DNA of 47,654 nt from Desulfobulbaceae bacterium BRH_c16a. GTDB lineage: Bacteria; Desulfobacterota; Desulfobulbia; Desulfobulbales; Desulfocapsaceae. Location of the stretch: positions 1 to 47,654 of the forward strand of contig LADS01000067.1 of assembly GCA_000961725.1 (NCBI GenBank). The letters are read 5' to 3'. The position numbers were made by a program, and so were the translations under genes. Position 1 is the stretch's first letter; each line of letters opens with the position of its first letter. Under the pieces are notes generated by a model, which was not told the origin of the DNA, ran no database searches, and worked only from the letters and a program-made list of their open reading frames with translations. This document shows, one piece after another, positions 1 through 8,425 of the stretch.

Positions 1-534
1 TTTTTCATCCACCGAGATCACCAGAGCTCTCTCAGGCGGGGCCAGATAGAGCCCAACAATATCGGCTGCTTTTGTTGCAAACTCGGGATCAGTGCTGACA
101 CACCAGCTTCGTTGCCGGGCCAGACAGATGTTTTGCTTGCGAAGCACACGCCAGACTGCATCATCGGATGCGCCAAGAAGCCTGGCAACTGCCGGACCGT
201 CCCAGCAGGACTGGCCGTGAGGTGGAGGCTGCTCCAATGTTTTTAAAACCTGAGCGCGGAACTCTTCATCATATTTTGGCGGCTTGCCGGAACGTGGCCG
301 ATCGTATAGCCCAGCAATTCCTTGTATGGCAAAGCGGTTGCGCCAATCGATGATCGTATTCGGACGCACCTTAAGGTCGCTGGCGACTTTGCTGACGGAT
401 TCTCCGTCAAGAAGTTTGTAAATCATTCGTGCTCGTTCGACCAAACGTGCCTCCATGCTTCGACTGCCTGCCCACTCTTTTAGGGTCTGGCGATCTTTTT
501 CGGTGCATGGCGGAGGCGAGGCTTTTCTGGGCAT
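1..534 (-). CDS. IS630-family transposase, 3' part cut by window edge
   Basis: Reading the minus strand from the ATG at 534 gives 178 codons open to the window edge. The product begins MPRKASPPPC and has an N-terminal helix-turn-helix region (residues about 20-65, with SVSKVASDLKVRPNTIIDW). It continues through a winged-helix-like section (GLYDRPRSGKPPKYDEEF) and ends at ALVISVDEK, the strand that carries the first catalytic Asp of the IS630/Tc1 DDE fold. The remaining catalytic residues would lie beyond base 1. The start has a GGAG-type ribosome site inside a hairpin (539-569). The element lies directly downstream of a sigma-54 promoter (694-709), so it may have replaced the gene that promoter served. 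Family assignment is strong; completeness and activity cannot be judged here. Confidence 0.85.
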   Translation of the reverse strand, partial: MPRKASPPPCTEKDRQTLKEWAGSRSMEARLVERARMIYKLLDGESVSKVASDLKVRPNTIIDWRNRFAIQGIAGLYDRPRSGKPPKYDEEFRAQVLKTLEQPPPHGQSCWDGPAVARLLGASDDAVWRVLRKQNICLARQRSWCVSTDPEFATKAADIVGLYLAPPERALVISVDEK

Positions 535-538
535 AGGG

Positions 539-569
539 GACTCCTTTCATGTAGAGGATGGAAGGAGTC
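539..569 (-). other. Hairpin in the IS630 transposase leader
   Basis: The 8-base arm gactcctt (539-546) pairs perfectly with aaggagtc (562-569) across a 15-base loop. On the transposase strand the promoter-proximal arm is the 562-569 side, and the hairpin covers the ribosome-binding region just before the ATG at 534. It could dampen translation from read-through transcripts, as seen in other IS elements, or form part of the terminal inverted repeat. Which one applies is not decidable without the other end of the element. Confidence 0.5.
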
Positions 570-693
570 TAAATTATATCGTTTAATTATGCAAGTAAAC
601 ACTAGCTCACTGTTAGTTTTCATAAATGATTACGCCTTGGTAAACTCCGTCGAAATTTCAGAGACAACCCCTCGCCATTTACCTGATGCATTC

Positions 694-709
694 CGCAATT
701 CTTGTGCCA
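694..709 (-). promoter_or_regulatory. Sigma-54 promoter (-24/-12), now orphaned
   Basis: The minus strand reads TGGCAC-AAGAA-TTGCG from 709 to 694, matching the sigma-54 consensus TGGCAC-N5-TTGCA except for the last base. The double-dyad element at 813-843 lies 104 bp upstream, the usual position for an NtrC-type activator site. No convincing gene start lies between this promoter and the IS630 transposase at 534, so its natural target appears lost. The remaining sequence from 535 to 973 holds only this promoter, the dyad element, the leader hairpin and the terminator at 913-947. Confidence 0.75.
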
Positions 710-812
710 AGCTTTCAGCCTTCGACATCGTGTCACTCATTGCCTTGATTTTTTTAGGAATAATTAGCTGAAAAACATTTGCAGAGGCCGTCATTGACAG
801 CCAAAAGGGAAG

Positions 813-843
813 GGTCATATTTAACCGGTGGTCATATATGACC
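813..843. promoter_or_regulatory. Double-dyad activator site, copy 1
   Basis: Two 14-bp dyads are arranged in tandem. GGTCATATTTAACC (813-826) is imperfect. GGTCATATATGACC (830-843) is a perfect palindrome. A 3-base spacer GGT separates them. The imperfect dyad faces the sigma-54 promoter at 694-709. The same arrangement occurs at 1966-1997 and 9367-9397, each upstream of a minus-strand sigma-54-type motif. Paired dyads about 100 bp upstream are the standard architecture of enhancer-binding-protein sites. The likely binder is the activator encoded at 6657-8180, which is inference. Confidence 0.75.
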
Positions 844-912
844 CCGGGTGAGATCTTCTTGGTGGTGTGGACGGCAAGTTTCCACGGAGTTTAACCGAAT
901 GCTGAGATCAGC

Positions 913-947
913 TGAAAACAAAAGCCTGCAGTAATAACCTGCAGGCT
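913..947 (-). terminator. Intrinsic terminator of the secreted-protein gene
   Basis: On the minus strand a perfect 9-bp stem (agcctgcag 923-931 with ctgcaggct 939-947, 7-base loop) is followed by TTTGTTTTC. It lies 26 bases past the stop codon of the 974-1330 gene and is a textbook rho-independent terminator. Confidence 0.85.
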
Positions 948-973
948 GCTGACCTTCGTACATGCTTGACTAC

Positions 974-1330
974 TTATTGGGTCTTGGTCGTCGTGATTTT
1001 CCGAACCATCACTTTGTCAGCGACCATACGATTACCGTCTTGGGTGTAGTACACCGTGACGGGCAGACCGGACTTAACAGTCTCTATGGAGACTGGTTGA
1101 CCAGTTTCGTCAACATAGGTCGTGGTCTTGGTGGAGGTGTAGGTCGTCGGCCTCGTGTTGGTTTCTGTCTGAACCACTATTCTGTCTGGACCAAACTCGT
1201 TGAGAGTCCCCTCGGTTTCGGTGGTCTTGACCGTTTGGACAGTCGTTGACGATTGCGGTTGGGCAAATATCCCGACAGGTACTATCAGAACAGTCATTGC
1301 TAATACGATCGACATCATAGTTTTTTTCAT
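974..1330 (-). CDS. Small secreted protein, Thr/Val-rich, function unknown
   Basis: The product is about 118 aa. Its signal peptide (MKKTMMSIVLAMTVLIVPVG, then IFAQ) suggests cleavage after AQ. The mature part is rich in Thr, Val and Glu. It has a central motif TYVDETGQPVSIETV and ends in TTTKTQ, which suggests an exported beta-strand-rich envelope protein. I start it at 1330 because GGA lies 8 bases upstream; an in-frame ATG at 1342 would add four residues. Similar short periplasmic proteins with a threonine-valine pattern occur in deltaproteobacteria, but I know no assigned role. It lies about 215 bp downstream of the Thr-rich lipoprotein gene on the same strand and ends in a strong terminator, so both may be transcribed from the sigma-54-type promoter at 1849-1864. 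Confidence 0.7.
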   Translation of the reverse strand: MKKTMMSIVLAMTVLIVPVGIFAQPQSSTTVQTVKTTETEGTLNEFGPDRIVVQTETNTRPTTYTSTKTTTYVDETGQPVSIETVKSGLPVTVYYTQDGNRMVADKVMVRKITTTKTQ

Positions 1331-1546
1331 AATATTTTCCATTTTTTGAAATTAATAAGCATTCGATGAGAATCCCTACGATTCCCTCTATCAGAATCTA
1401 CTCGCGGCGTTGGCAAGACAGGACGCCTTCTTTGGCTGAAACGATAAACGCTAAGCACCGCTTGTCGGGAATCAGGAATAATAGGATTGCCAGAACCTCG
1501 ATAAAAACTCCTTCCAGGCTACCGAACATTGAACCGGTCCGACTCA

Positions 1547-1729
1547 CTATTGAGTGGTAGTCGTTGTGGTGGTCTGTTTGATAACCGGCTGTTCAACCGG
1601 CTGTGCAGTAGTCGTCGTGGTCTTTCTAGTCACTTCTTCGGTAGTTACCTCTTTTGGCTTCGATGCACAGGCCGTCATGCCGGCGATCATCATAAAAATG
1701 ACTAAATACGGGAAAATTTTCTTTTTCAT
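1547..1729 (-). CDS. Small Thr-rich lipoprotein
   Basis: The 60-aa product MKKKIFPYLVIFMMIAGMTAC carries a lipoprotein signal sequence with the lipobox Cys near residue 21. It is followed by a short tail dominated by Thr runs (RKTTTTTAQP and KQTTTTTTTQ) and no folded domain. It is probably a lipid-anchored, disordered envelope peptide. The chosen ATG at 1729 has AGGA about 9 bases upstream; a GTG at 1747 would give a six-residue extension and is less likely. Upstream lie the sigma-54-like motif (1849-1864) and the double-dyad site (1966-1997), so it is probably the first gene of an activator-controlled unit. No homologue of known function is recognised. Confidence 0.65.
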   Translation of the reverse strand: MKKKIFPYLVIFMMIAGMTACASKPKEVTTEEVTRKTTTTTAQPVEQPVIKQTTTTTTTQ

Positions 1730-1848
1730 AGGGCTAATCCTTTTCACAGGCTTGTGGCGAAAAAATTGAATGAAGCAATTAAAGAGAACGATTCGCTCAT
1801 TTGTCGCCTTGAGAGATGCGTCTTGTCGAGCATCTTTGTGTTTCTAAG

Positions 1849-1864
1849 TACACTTTTTGTGCCA
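1849..1864 (-). promoter_or_regulatory. Sigma-54-like promoter, degenerate -12
   Basis: The minus strand reads TGGCAC-AAAAA-GTGTA. The -24 half is perfect; the -12 half has two mismatches to TTGCA. It is accepted because it lies 102 bp downstream of dyad copy 2 (1966-1997), the same geometry as the two good promoters, and about 120 bp upstream of the lipoprotein start. The 1730-2258 gap otherwise shows no gene. Confidence 0.45.
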
Positions 1865-1965
1865 GGTTGAAATCATTCTGGATCGCCTTGCCTATTGCTT
1901 TGATTTATAAGAAATAACAGCGATAATTTGAACGTGCGAACCCGGAATGGGCAACCCCATGGAAA

Positions 1966-1997
1966 GGTCATATTTAACCGGTGGGTTATATATGACC
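1966..1997. promoter_or_regulatory. Double-dyad activator site, copy 2
   Basis: GGTCATATTTAACC (1966-1979) is identical to the same arm in copy 1. GGTTATATATGACC (1984-1997) differs from the perfect palindrome by one base. The spacer is 4 bases instead of 3. It sits in the divergent gap between the Thr-rich lipoprotein and the hybrid kinase gene (2259). It could therefore also affect expression of the kinase-regulator pair, although no plus-strand sigma-54 motif was found there. Confidence 0.7.
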
Positions 1998-2258
1998 CTT
2001 TCCCGCTCTTGGTGGAATGGCCGATCAATGATAAGGGCAGAATAATCGGCATGCATTTGTTACCAACGATGTTTTAATCGGCGAGGATGTGTTACAATCT
2101 TTTCAAGAAAAAAACATGAAGGCAAAGTCCTCGATTTCATGTTCCAACCCTGTGTGATACCTGCAAGCCTCCTTGAGCAATCTATGCCGATATCCGGCTT
2201 CTGGATGATTTCTTAGGAATTTTCGTCACAATAATCCAATTTCAGAGCAGGCTTTCTC

Positions 2259-5200
2259 ATGAACGACATGAAAAAACTCACCACCGACACCGCGCCCAGG
2301 CAGGATGAAGAGGCACTGCTCAAGGCGGGAGCCCTGCAGAGTGCGATTTTCAACAGCGCCAATTTCTCGAGTATTGCAACCGATGCCAAGGGCGTCATTC
2401 AGATCTTCAATGTCGGTGCGGAACGTATGCTGGGCTACACGGCCGCCGAAGTGCTGAACACGATCACACCGGCCGACATTTCCGATCCGCAGGAACTGAT
2501 CGCTCGCGCCTGGGCGCTCAGCGAAGAACTCGGAACCCCGATTACGCCGGGCTTCGAGGCCTTGGTGTTCAAGGCCTCGCGCGGTATCGAGGACATTTAC
2601 GAGCTGACCTATATCAGAAAGGATGGCAGCCGTTTTCCGGCAGTGGTGTCAGTCACGGCGCTGCACGACAAGCAGGATGCCATCATTGGCTACCTGCTGA
2701 TAGGTACGGACAATACCGCCCGCAAACAGGTCGAGGAAGAGCGCCGGCATTTGCTTGAAATTCAGGAGGAGACAAATACCAAACTGAAGCAGACCAACGC
2801 CATCTTGCGGGACAGAGAGGAAAAGCTCGCCGTAACACTCAACTCCATCGGCGATGCGGTGATAGCCACCGATGCGGAAGCGCGTGTGACACTTCTAAAC
2901 CCCCTGGCTGAAAAGCTCACCGGCTGGACTCAGGCTGAAGCCCACGGTCGCCCGGTGGATGAAATATTTCACATCATCAATAAAAAAACCCGCCGGCCCG
3001 CCACTATTCCGATCATTGAAACCCTGATGCAGGGCACAATACAGGGCCTGGCCAATCACACCGTTCTGATTGCCCGGGATGGCAGCGAGTGCGATATTGC
3101 CGACAGCTGCGCCCCGATCCGCGACCGCGACGGGCAAGTGACCGGGGCTGTGCTGGTGTTCCGCGATGTCACCGGGGAATACGCAGCGCAGCAGGCCTTG
3201 CGCGACAGTACGGCGTTGATCCAGACAATTCTCAATACCGTCGCGGACGGCATCATCACCCTCCATGCCCAGGGCGGCATCGTCCAAACCGTTAACCCGG
3301 CTGTCGAGCAGATGTTTGGCTATACCGCCGCAGAACTGAGCGGCCAAAGCTTCAGCCTGCTGATACCCGAGCTTGACCGGGACCAGCGTAATGGTTCTCT
3401 CGAATATTACAGTGCGAGTGATGAAGCGCGCGCCGCCGGCCTCGGACGCGAGGTCGTGGGGCGACGCAAGGATGGCAGTATTTTCCCGCTGGAAATAGCC
3501 GTAAGCGAGATGTGGCTGGGTGGCCAGAGGTACTTCACCGGCATTCTGCGTGATATCACCGCGCGCACGCGGGCGGAAGAGGCGCTGCGCAAAGCGGGAG
3601 CCCTGCAGAATGCGATTTTCAACAGCGCCAATTTCTCGAGTATTGCAACCGATGCAAAAGGCGTCATTCAGATCTTCAACGTTGGCGCGGAACGCATGCT
3701 GGGATATGCGGCCGACGAAGTGCTGAACACGATCACCCCGGCCGATATTTCCGATCCGCAAGAGGTGATCGTGCGCGCCAGAGCACTCAGCGAAGAACTC
3801 GGAACCTCGATTACGCCGGGCTTCGAGGCCTTGGTTTTCAAGGCTTCGCGCGGCATCGAAGATATCTACGAACTCACCTATATCAGAAAGGATGGCAGTC
3901 GCTTTCCGGCGGTGGTGTCGGTTACGGCCCTGCGCGACGAGCAGAACGACATTATCGGCTATCTGCTGATCGGCACGGATAACACGGCACGCAAGGAGAT
4001 CGAGGCAGAACAGAAGCAGCTGAGTCAACGCCTGCGCGACCATCAGTTCTACACACGATCCCTGTTCGAATCCAATATCGACGCGCTGATGACCACCGAT
4101 CCGTCCGGGATCATCACCGACGTCAACAAACAGATGGAGACGCTCACCGATTGCACCCGCGACGAATTGATCGGCGCACCGTTCATGAATTACTTCACTG
4201 ACCCGGAGCGGGCCGAGGCAAGCATCAAACTCGTGCTGAGCGAAAAGAAGGTCACCAACTACGAGCTCACCGTGCGCACCAGGGACGGCAAGGAAACGGT
4301 CGTGTCCTTAAATGCCACCACTTTCTACGATCGGGACAGGCGGCTGCAGGGCGTGTTCGCCGCGGCGCGCGATGTCACGGAGCGCAAACTCCTCGATCAG
4401 GTGCTGCAGGAAAAGACCGTCGAGTTGGAGAACGCCAAGGCTGCAGCGGAAAAAGCCAATCTTGCCAAATCGGATTTCCTCTCCAATATGAGCCACGAGA
4501 TCCGGACCCCGATGAACGCCATCATCGGCATGTCCCACCTGGCGCTGAAGACCGAACTGACCCCGCGCCAGCGCGACTACATCAAGAAGATCAAGGTGTC
4601 CAGCCGGCATCTGCTCAGCATCGTCAACGATATTCTCGATTTCTCGAAGATCGAGGAGGGCAAACTGTCGATCGAGTACACCGAGTTCGAACTGGAAAAG
4701 GTGCTTGACAACGTGGCCAACCTGATCGCCGAGAAGACCTCCGCCAAGGGGCTGGAACTTGTCATCGACGTAGACAAGAACGTGCCGCCCAACCTGATCG
4801 GCGATCCGCTCCGGCTGGGCCAGATTCTTATCAACTACAGCAACAACGCCATCACCTTCACCGAACATGGCGAGATCGACATCGTCATCCGCCTCAAAGA
4901 GCAGACCGACGAGGATGTGCTGATCTACTGCGCCGTGCGAGATACGGGCACCGGCCTGACGGAGGAGCAGATGGGACGGCTGTTTCAGAGATTTTCCCAG
5001 GCCGACACCTCGACCACCCGCGAATTTGGCGGCACCGGCCTGGGACTTGCCATTTCCAAGAATCTGGCCGAGCTGATGGGCGGAGAGGTGGGCGTGGACA
5101 GCGAACCGGGCAAAGGAAGTACCTTCTGGTTCACGGCACGCCTCGGCAAGGGCCTCGATCGGCAGCGCAAGCTGGTGCTGTCGGTAGACCTGCAGGGCAA

Positions 5201-6644
5201 ACGCGTGCTGGTGGTGGACGATAATGAATATGCCTGCCAGGTATTGGGCGTTTTGCTTGGCAACATGAGCTTCGTGGTCGACCAGGCCGAGTCGGGCAAG
5301 GCGGCCATCGAGGCGGTGGACCTGGCCGAGAGGCAGGGAACTCCCTACGAAATCGTCTTTCTCGACTGGCAGATGCCGGGTATGGATGGCAACGAGACGG
5401 CCAGGCAGCTCAGGGAGCTGCCGCTCCGCCACATCCCGCATATGATAATGGTGACCGCCTTCGGCCGCGAGGAAGTTATAAAGGGCGCGGAGGAGGCAGG
5501 CATCGAAAATGTGCTGATCAAGCCGGTCAACCCGTCGGTGCTTTTCGACAGCGTGATACGTGTTCTGGGAAACATTGTCGATGGCGCTCGCATCGCCGGG
5601 GATGGTCCGAGCTACGCCTTTGAGCAACTCGGCACCATCAAAGGCTCCCGCATCCTGCTGGTGGAGGACAACGATCTCAACCAGGAAGTGGCAACGGAAC
5701 TGTTGCTCGATGCCGGATTCATTGTCGATCTGGCCGTGAACGGCAAGATCGCACTGGAAAAAATAAAAGCCGCCGATTACGACATGGTACTGATGGACAT
5801 GCAGATGCCGGTGATGGATGGCGTGACGGTGACCGAAATAATCCGCAAAGAGAGCCGCTTCAGGGATCTTCCGGTGGTGGCGATGACCGCCAACGCCATG
5901 CAGGGAGATCGCGACCGTTGTCTGGCGGCGGGCATGAACGATCACGTGGCCAAGCCGATTGAACCCGATATGTTGTGGAAGGCGCTCCTGAGATGGATCA
6001 AGCCGCGGCGCAAGGCCGCCGCCGAGGTGAAACCGCAGGCAGTGCTCGATGTCGACCTGCCGTCCGGTATCGACGGGCTTGATATGGCGAGCGGCCTGAG
6101 TCGTATGCTCGGCAAGAAACCGCTCTATCTCACGATGCTGCGCATGTTCGCTACCGGGCAGAAAACCGCTGTGGCGGAAATCCGCAAAGCGCTGGAGGGC
6201 AGCCTCCGGGAAACCGCGGAGCGGCTCGCCCACACGCTGAAGGGCGTTTCCGGCACCATTGGTGCGACCAGTCTGCAGCAGTTGGCGGAAAAGCTCGAGA
6301 CCTCGATCAAGGACGGCCGTCCGCGCGAGGAGGTCGATGCCCTGCTTGACGAATTGAAGATGCCGCTGGAACATCTGCTCAGCCAACTCGAACAGCAGCT
6401 GCCGGAGGAAATGAGCAAGAGGGTTGTCACGGTAGCCCCGGAACTCCTCAAGGTTGTCTGTGACAAGCTTGAAGCAATGCTGGCCGACGACAACGCGGAG
6501 GCGGTCGATGTGCTGGACGCCCATGCGGACCTGCTGAACGCCGCATTTCCCACACACTATCGCACGATCGATGACGGCATCCGATCCTTCAACTTCGAGG
6601 CGGCACTCGTTGCGCTAAGAGCCGCTACTGGAACATCTGCCTGA
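2259..6644 (+). CDS. Hybrid sensor histidine kinase, 5 PAS, 2 receivers, HPt
   Basis: This 1461-aa protein has no membrane segment, so it is a cytoplasmic sensor. Domain order: PAS1 (about 25-160), PAS2 (190-305), PAS3 (315-430), PAS4 (447-585), PAS5 (600-720), coiled linker, HisKA with phospho-His H746 in MSHEIRTPMNA, HATPase (N-box near 863, GGTGLGL near 925), receiver 1 (D1036 in FLDWQMPG), receiver 2 (D1180 in LMDMQMPVMDG) and HPt (H1325 in LAHTLKGVSG). It can run a complete His-Asp-His-Asp relay, with the HPt His donating to a separate receiver. The obvious partner is the NtrC-type regulator starting 12 bp downstream. PAS1 and PAS4 are near-identical duplicates. The ATG at 2259 has only a weak AGCAGG upstream; the next ATG (MKK) is three codons in. 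The signal sensed is unknown. Confidence 0.93.
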   Translation: MNDMKKLTTDTAPRQDEEALLKAGALQSAIFNSANFSSIATDAKGVIQIFNVGAERMLGYTAAEVLNTITPADISDPQELIARAWALSEELGTPITPGFEALVFKASRGIEDIYELTYIRKDGSRFPAVVSVTALHDKQDAIIGYLLIGTDNTARKQVEEERRHLLEIQEETNTKLKQTNAILRDREEKLAVTLNSIGDAVIATDAEARVTLLNPLAEKLTGWTQAEAHGRPVDEIFHIINKKTRRPATIPIIETLMQGTIQGLANHTVLIARDGSECDIADSCAPIRDRDGQVTGAVLVFRDVTGEYAAQQALRDSTALIQTILNTVADGIITLHAQGGIVQTVNPAVEQMFGYTAAELSGQSFSLLIPELDRDQRNGSLEYYSASDEARAAGLGREVVGRRKDGSIFPLEIAVSEMWLGGQRYFTGILRDITARTRAEEALRKAGALQNAIFNSANFSSIATDAKGVIQIFNVGAERMLGYAADEVLNTITPADISDPQEVIVRARALSEELGTSITPGFEALVFKASRGIEDIYELTYIRKDGSRFPAVVSVTALRDEQNDIIGYLLIGTDNTARKEIEAEQKQLSQRLRDHQFYTRSLFESNIDALMTTDPSGIITDVNKQMETLTDCTRDELIGAPFMNYFTDPERAEASIKLVLSEKKVTNYELTVRTRDGKETVVSLNATTFYDRDRRLQGVFAAARDVTERKLLDQVLQEKTVELENAKAAAEKANLAKSDFLSNMSHEIRTPMNAIIGMSHLALKTELTPRQRDYIKKIKVSSRHLLSIVNDILDFSKIEEGKLSIEYTEFELEKVLDNVANLIAEKTSAKGLELVIDVDKNVPPNLIGDPLRLGQILINYSNNAITFTEHGEIDIVIRLKEQTDEDVLIYCAVRDTGTGLTEEQMGRLFQRFSQADTSTTREFGGTGLGLAISKNLAELMGGEVGVDSEPGKGSTFWFTARLGKGLDRQRKLVLSVDLQGKRVLVVDDNEYACQVLGVLLGNMSFVVDQAESGKAAIEAVDLAERQGTPYEIVFLDWQMPGMDGNETARQLRELPLRHIPHMIMVTAFGREEVIKGAEEAGIENVLIKPVNPSVLFDSVIRVLGNIVDGARIAGDGPSYAFEQLGTIKGSRILLVEDNDLNQEVATELLLDAGFIVDLAVNGKIALEKIKAADYDMVLMDMQMPVMDGVTVTEIIRKESRFRDLPVVAMTANAMQGDRDRCLAAGMNDHVAKPIEPDMLWKALLRWIKPRRKAAAEVKPQAVLDVDLPSGIDGLDMASGLSRMLGKKPLYLTMLRMFATGQKTAVAEIRKALEGSLRETAERLAHTLKGVSGTIGATSLQQLAEKLETSIKDGRPREEVDALLDELKMPLEHLLSQLEQQLPEEMSKRVVTVAPELLKVVCDKLEAMLADDNAEAVDVLDAHADLLNAAFPTHYRTIDDGIRSFNFEAALVALRAATGTSA
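2313..2735 (+). repeat. Tandem-duplicated PAS module, copy 1
   Basis: This in-frame coding block matches 3582-4004 at a constant offset of 1269 bp. About 138 residues are nearly identical, with stretches such as FNSANFSSIATDAKGVIQIF and GFEALVFKASRGIEDIYEL shared in both. The DNA also matches over long runs, so the duplication is recent or kept alike by gene conversion. Confidence 0.9.
3582..4004 (+). repeat. Tandem-duplicated PAS module, copy 2
   Basis: Second copy of the PAS module at 2313-2735. The two copies are separated by the unrelated PAS2 and PAS3. Differences are mostly conservative (for example TAAEVL versus ADEVL, and HDKQDA versus RDEQND), so both copies probably fold and may bind the same ligand. 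Confidence 0.9.
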
Positions 6645-6656
6645 AAGGAAACCCGC

Positions 6657-8180
6657 ATGGAAGGACTTGATTGCACCGAAAGGGCAACGATACTGGTGGT
6701 CGACGACACCCCGGAAAACCTGACTCTAATAAGCAGTCTGCTTAAGGACGACTACAAAGTAAAGGTCGCCAACGGTGGCGAGAAGGCGCTGAAAATCGCG
6801 AGGTCGGAATCGCCGCCGAACCTGATCCTGCTCGACATCATGATGCCCGGCATGGACGGTTACGAGGTGTGCCGGCGTCTGAAACACGACCGGGAGACGA
6901 TGAATATCCCGGTAATCTTTCTCACCGCCAGATCCGAAATGGAGGACGAGAAAAAAGGGCTGGAACTCGGCGCAGTCGACTACATCACCAAGCCGATCAG
7001 CCCGCCCATTGTCAAAGCACGCGTGAAGAACCATCTCGCCCTGAAAGCAATGGCCGACACCCTGCGGGACCAGAACTCCTTGCTTGAACTCGAGGTGAGC
7101 AAGCGCACGGCGGAACTTGTCGTCGCCAAAGAAGAGGCGGAAAAAGGCAAAGAACGAGCCGAGGCCTCTCTTGCCGAAATACTCCAGTTAAAAGAACAAC
7201 TGGAGGGGGAAAGAGCCTATCTGCAGGACGAGATTAAGCTGGAAAACAACCATGACGAAATAATCGGGCAAAGCGATGCGCTCAAATACGTGCTCTATAA
7301 GGTAGGCCAGATTGCCGGCAGCAATACCACCGTCCTGGTTCATGGCGAGACGGGAACCGGTAAAGAGTTGATCGCCCGGGCTGTCCACAGCTTGAGCCTG
7401 CGTAAAAATCGGGCCCTGGTCAAAGTAAACTGCGCCACCCTGCCCGCCAACCTTATCGAAAGCGAATTGTTCGGACATGAAAAAGGTTCATTCACCGGCT
7501 CTCTCGCCAAACACCTTGGTCGATTTGAGGTCGCCAACGGCGCTACTCTTTTCTTGGATGAAATCGGAGAATTGCCGCTCGAACTCCAGGCAAAGCTGCT
7601 GAGAGTCCTTCAGGATGGCGAGTTTGAACGACTCGGCAGTTCCCACACCATCAAAGTGGATACCCGGATTATTGCCGCGACAAACCGCAATCTGGAAGAG
7701 GAAGTCCGGAAGGGTCGTTTCCGAGAAGATCTCTGGTACCGCCTCAATATTTTTCCTATTACCATGCCGCCGCTTCGTGACCGCACCGATGACATCCCGC
7801 TTCTTGTTGATTTTTATGTCAAAAAAATTGCCAAACGATTGGGTAAAGCCATTGAATTCATCCCTGAAGGGGTAATGGCTGCCCTGCAGAGTTATCTGTG
7901 GCCCGGCAATATCCGCGAGCTGGAAAATGTCCTTGAACGGGCGGTGATCAATTCGTCCAGTCCTAAACTGCGCCTGGTGGATGAACTCAAGAAGCCGGTC
8001 AAGGACGTATTTTCAACAAGCCCAAAAACAATGGAAGCCGTTGAGAGAAGCCATATTTTCACGGTCTTGGAGCTGACCAACTGGAAAGTAAGCGGCAAAG
8101 GCAGTGCCTCGGAAATCCTTGGTCTCGACCGCAGCACCTTGCGCGCCCGCATGTCCAAGCTCAATATCGAAAAACCCTAA
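6657..8180 (+). CDS. NtrC-type sigma-54 response regulator
   Basis: The 507-aa product has a receiver (about 10-125, phospho-acceptor D60 in LLDIMMPGMDGYE, Lys in ITKP), a long coiled-coil linker (130-190), a sigma-54 AAA+ domain (200-430) and a Fis-type helix-turn-helix (465-505, SASEILGLDRSTLRARMSKL). Walker A is GETGTGKE and Walker B is GATLFLDEIGE. The sigma-54-contacting loop, usually GAFTGA, reads GSFTGS. It follows the hybrid kinase by 12 bp and has its own GGAAA ribosome site, so it is very probably the kinase's final phosphate acceptor. The three double-dyad sites and sigma-54 promoters nearby are its likely targets. It would activate rather than repress, by remodelling the sigma-54 holoenzyme. 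Confidence 0.93.
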   Translation: MEGLDCTERATILVVDDTPENLTLISSLLKDDYKVKVANGGEKALKIARSESPPNLILLDIMMPGMDGYEVCRRLKHDRETMNIPVIFLTARSEMEDEKKGLELGAVDYITKPISPPIVKARVKNHLALKAMADTLRDQNSLLELEVSKRTAELVVAKEEAEKGKERAEASLAEILQLKEQLEGERAYLQDEIKLENNHDEIIGQSDALKYVLYKVGQIAGSNTTVLVHGETGTGKELIARAVHSLSLRKNRALVKVNCATLPANLIESELFGHEKGSFTGSLAKHLGRFEVANGATLFLDEIGELPLELQAKLLRVLQDGEFERLGSSHTIKVDTRIIAATNRNLEEEVRKGRFREDLWYRLNIFPITMPPLRDRTDDIPLLVDFYVKKIAKRLGKAIEFIPEGVMAALQSYLWPGNIRELENVLERAVINSSSPKLRLVDELKKPVKDVFSTSPKTMEAVERSHIFTVLELTNWKVSGKGSASEILGLDRSTLRARMSKLNIEKP

Positions 8181-8245
8181 TTTCGATAATCGGGATTCAT
8201 TATAATACCCCTGGTGTCCCTTTGACCATCCATTGAATCGGCGCC

Positions 8246-8425
8246 CTATTTTCCTGCAACCTTCTCTAACTGGCCTATCTTCTCTTGAACTTTCCCGTCT
8301 AAATTTTCGACTTGGCCTTCTATTTCCAAGTCGCGGTTTTTGACTACTTTCCCGACGGTCTCCTTGATCTTGCCTTTTACCTGGTGGATCTTGCCTTCCG
8401 TCGTATTTTTTGTACTTGATTTCAT
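8246..8425 (-). CDS. CsbD-like stress protein
   Basis: This 59-aa hydrophilic protein starts MKSSTKNTTEGKIHQVKGK and has the CsbD repeat pattern GKIHQVKGKIKETVGKVV, then EGQVENLDGKVQEKIGQLEK. Length and pattern match the CsbD family of general-stress proteins, which are predicted to be small helical and partly disordered; their biochemical role is not settled. The start at 8425 has AGAGGAAT just upstream, which decides the frame. It lies convergent to the response regulator gene (65 bp between stop codons) and 88 bp downstream of the lmo0937-type gene on the same strand, so the two are probably co-transcribed. Confidence 0.85.
   Translation of the reverse strand: MKSSTKNTTEGKIHQVKGKIKETVGKVVKNRDLEIEGQVENLDGKVQEKIGQLEKVAGK

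Noticed and set aside
589..771. A 60-codon plus-strand frame beside the IS630 element
   Set aside because: No ribosome site, no recognisable protein pattern, and it overlaps the same regulatory region.
630..818. A 62-codon minus-strand frame beginning inside dyad copy 1
   Set aside because: It contains the sigma-54 promoter, has no ribosome site, and its start is part of the regulatory palindrome. The regulatory reading explains the sequence better.
2089..2098. TGTTACAAT as an extended -10 box for the hybrid kinase gene
   Set aside because: No acceptable -35 element and a 160-base leader; too weak to annotate.
4308..6557. Very long antisense frames under the hybrid kinase gene
   Set aside because: They are shadows of a GC-rich gene with clear domains in the plus frame and show no domain of their own.
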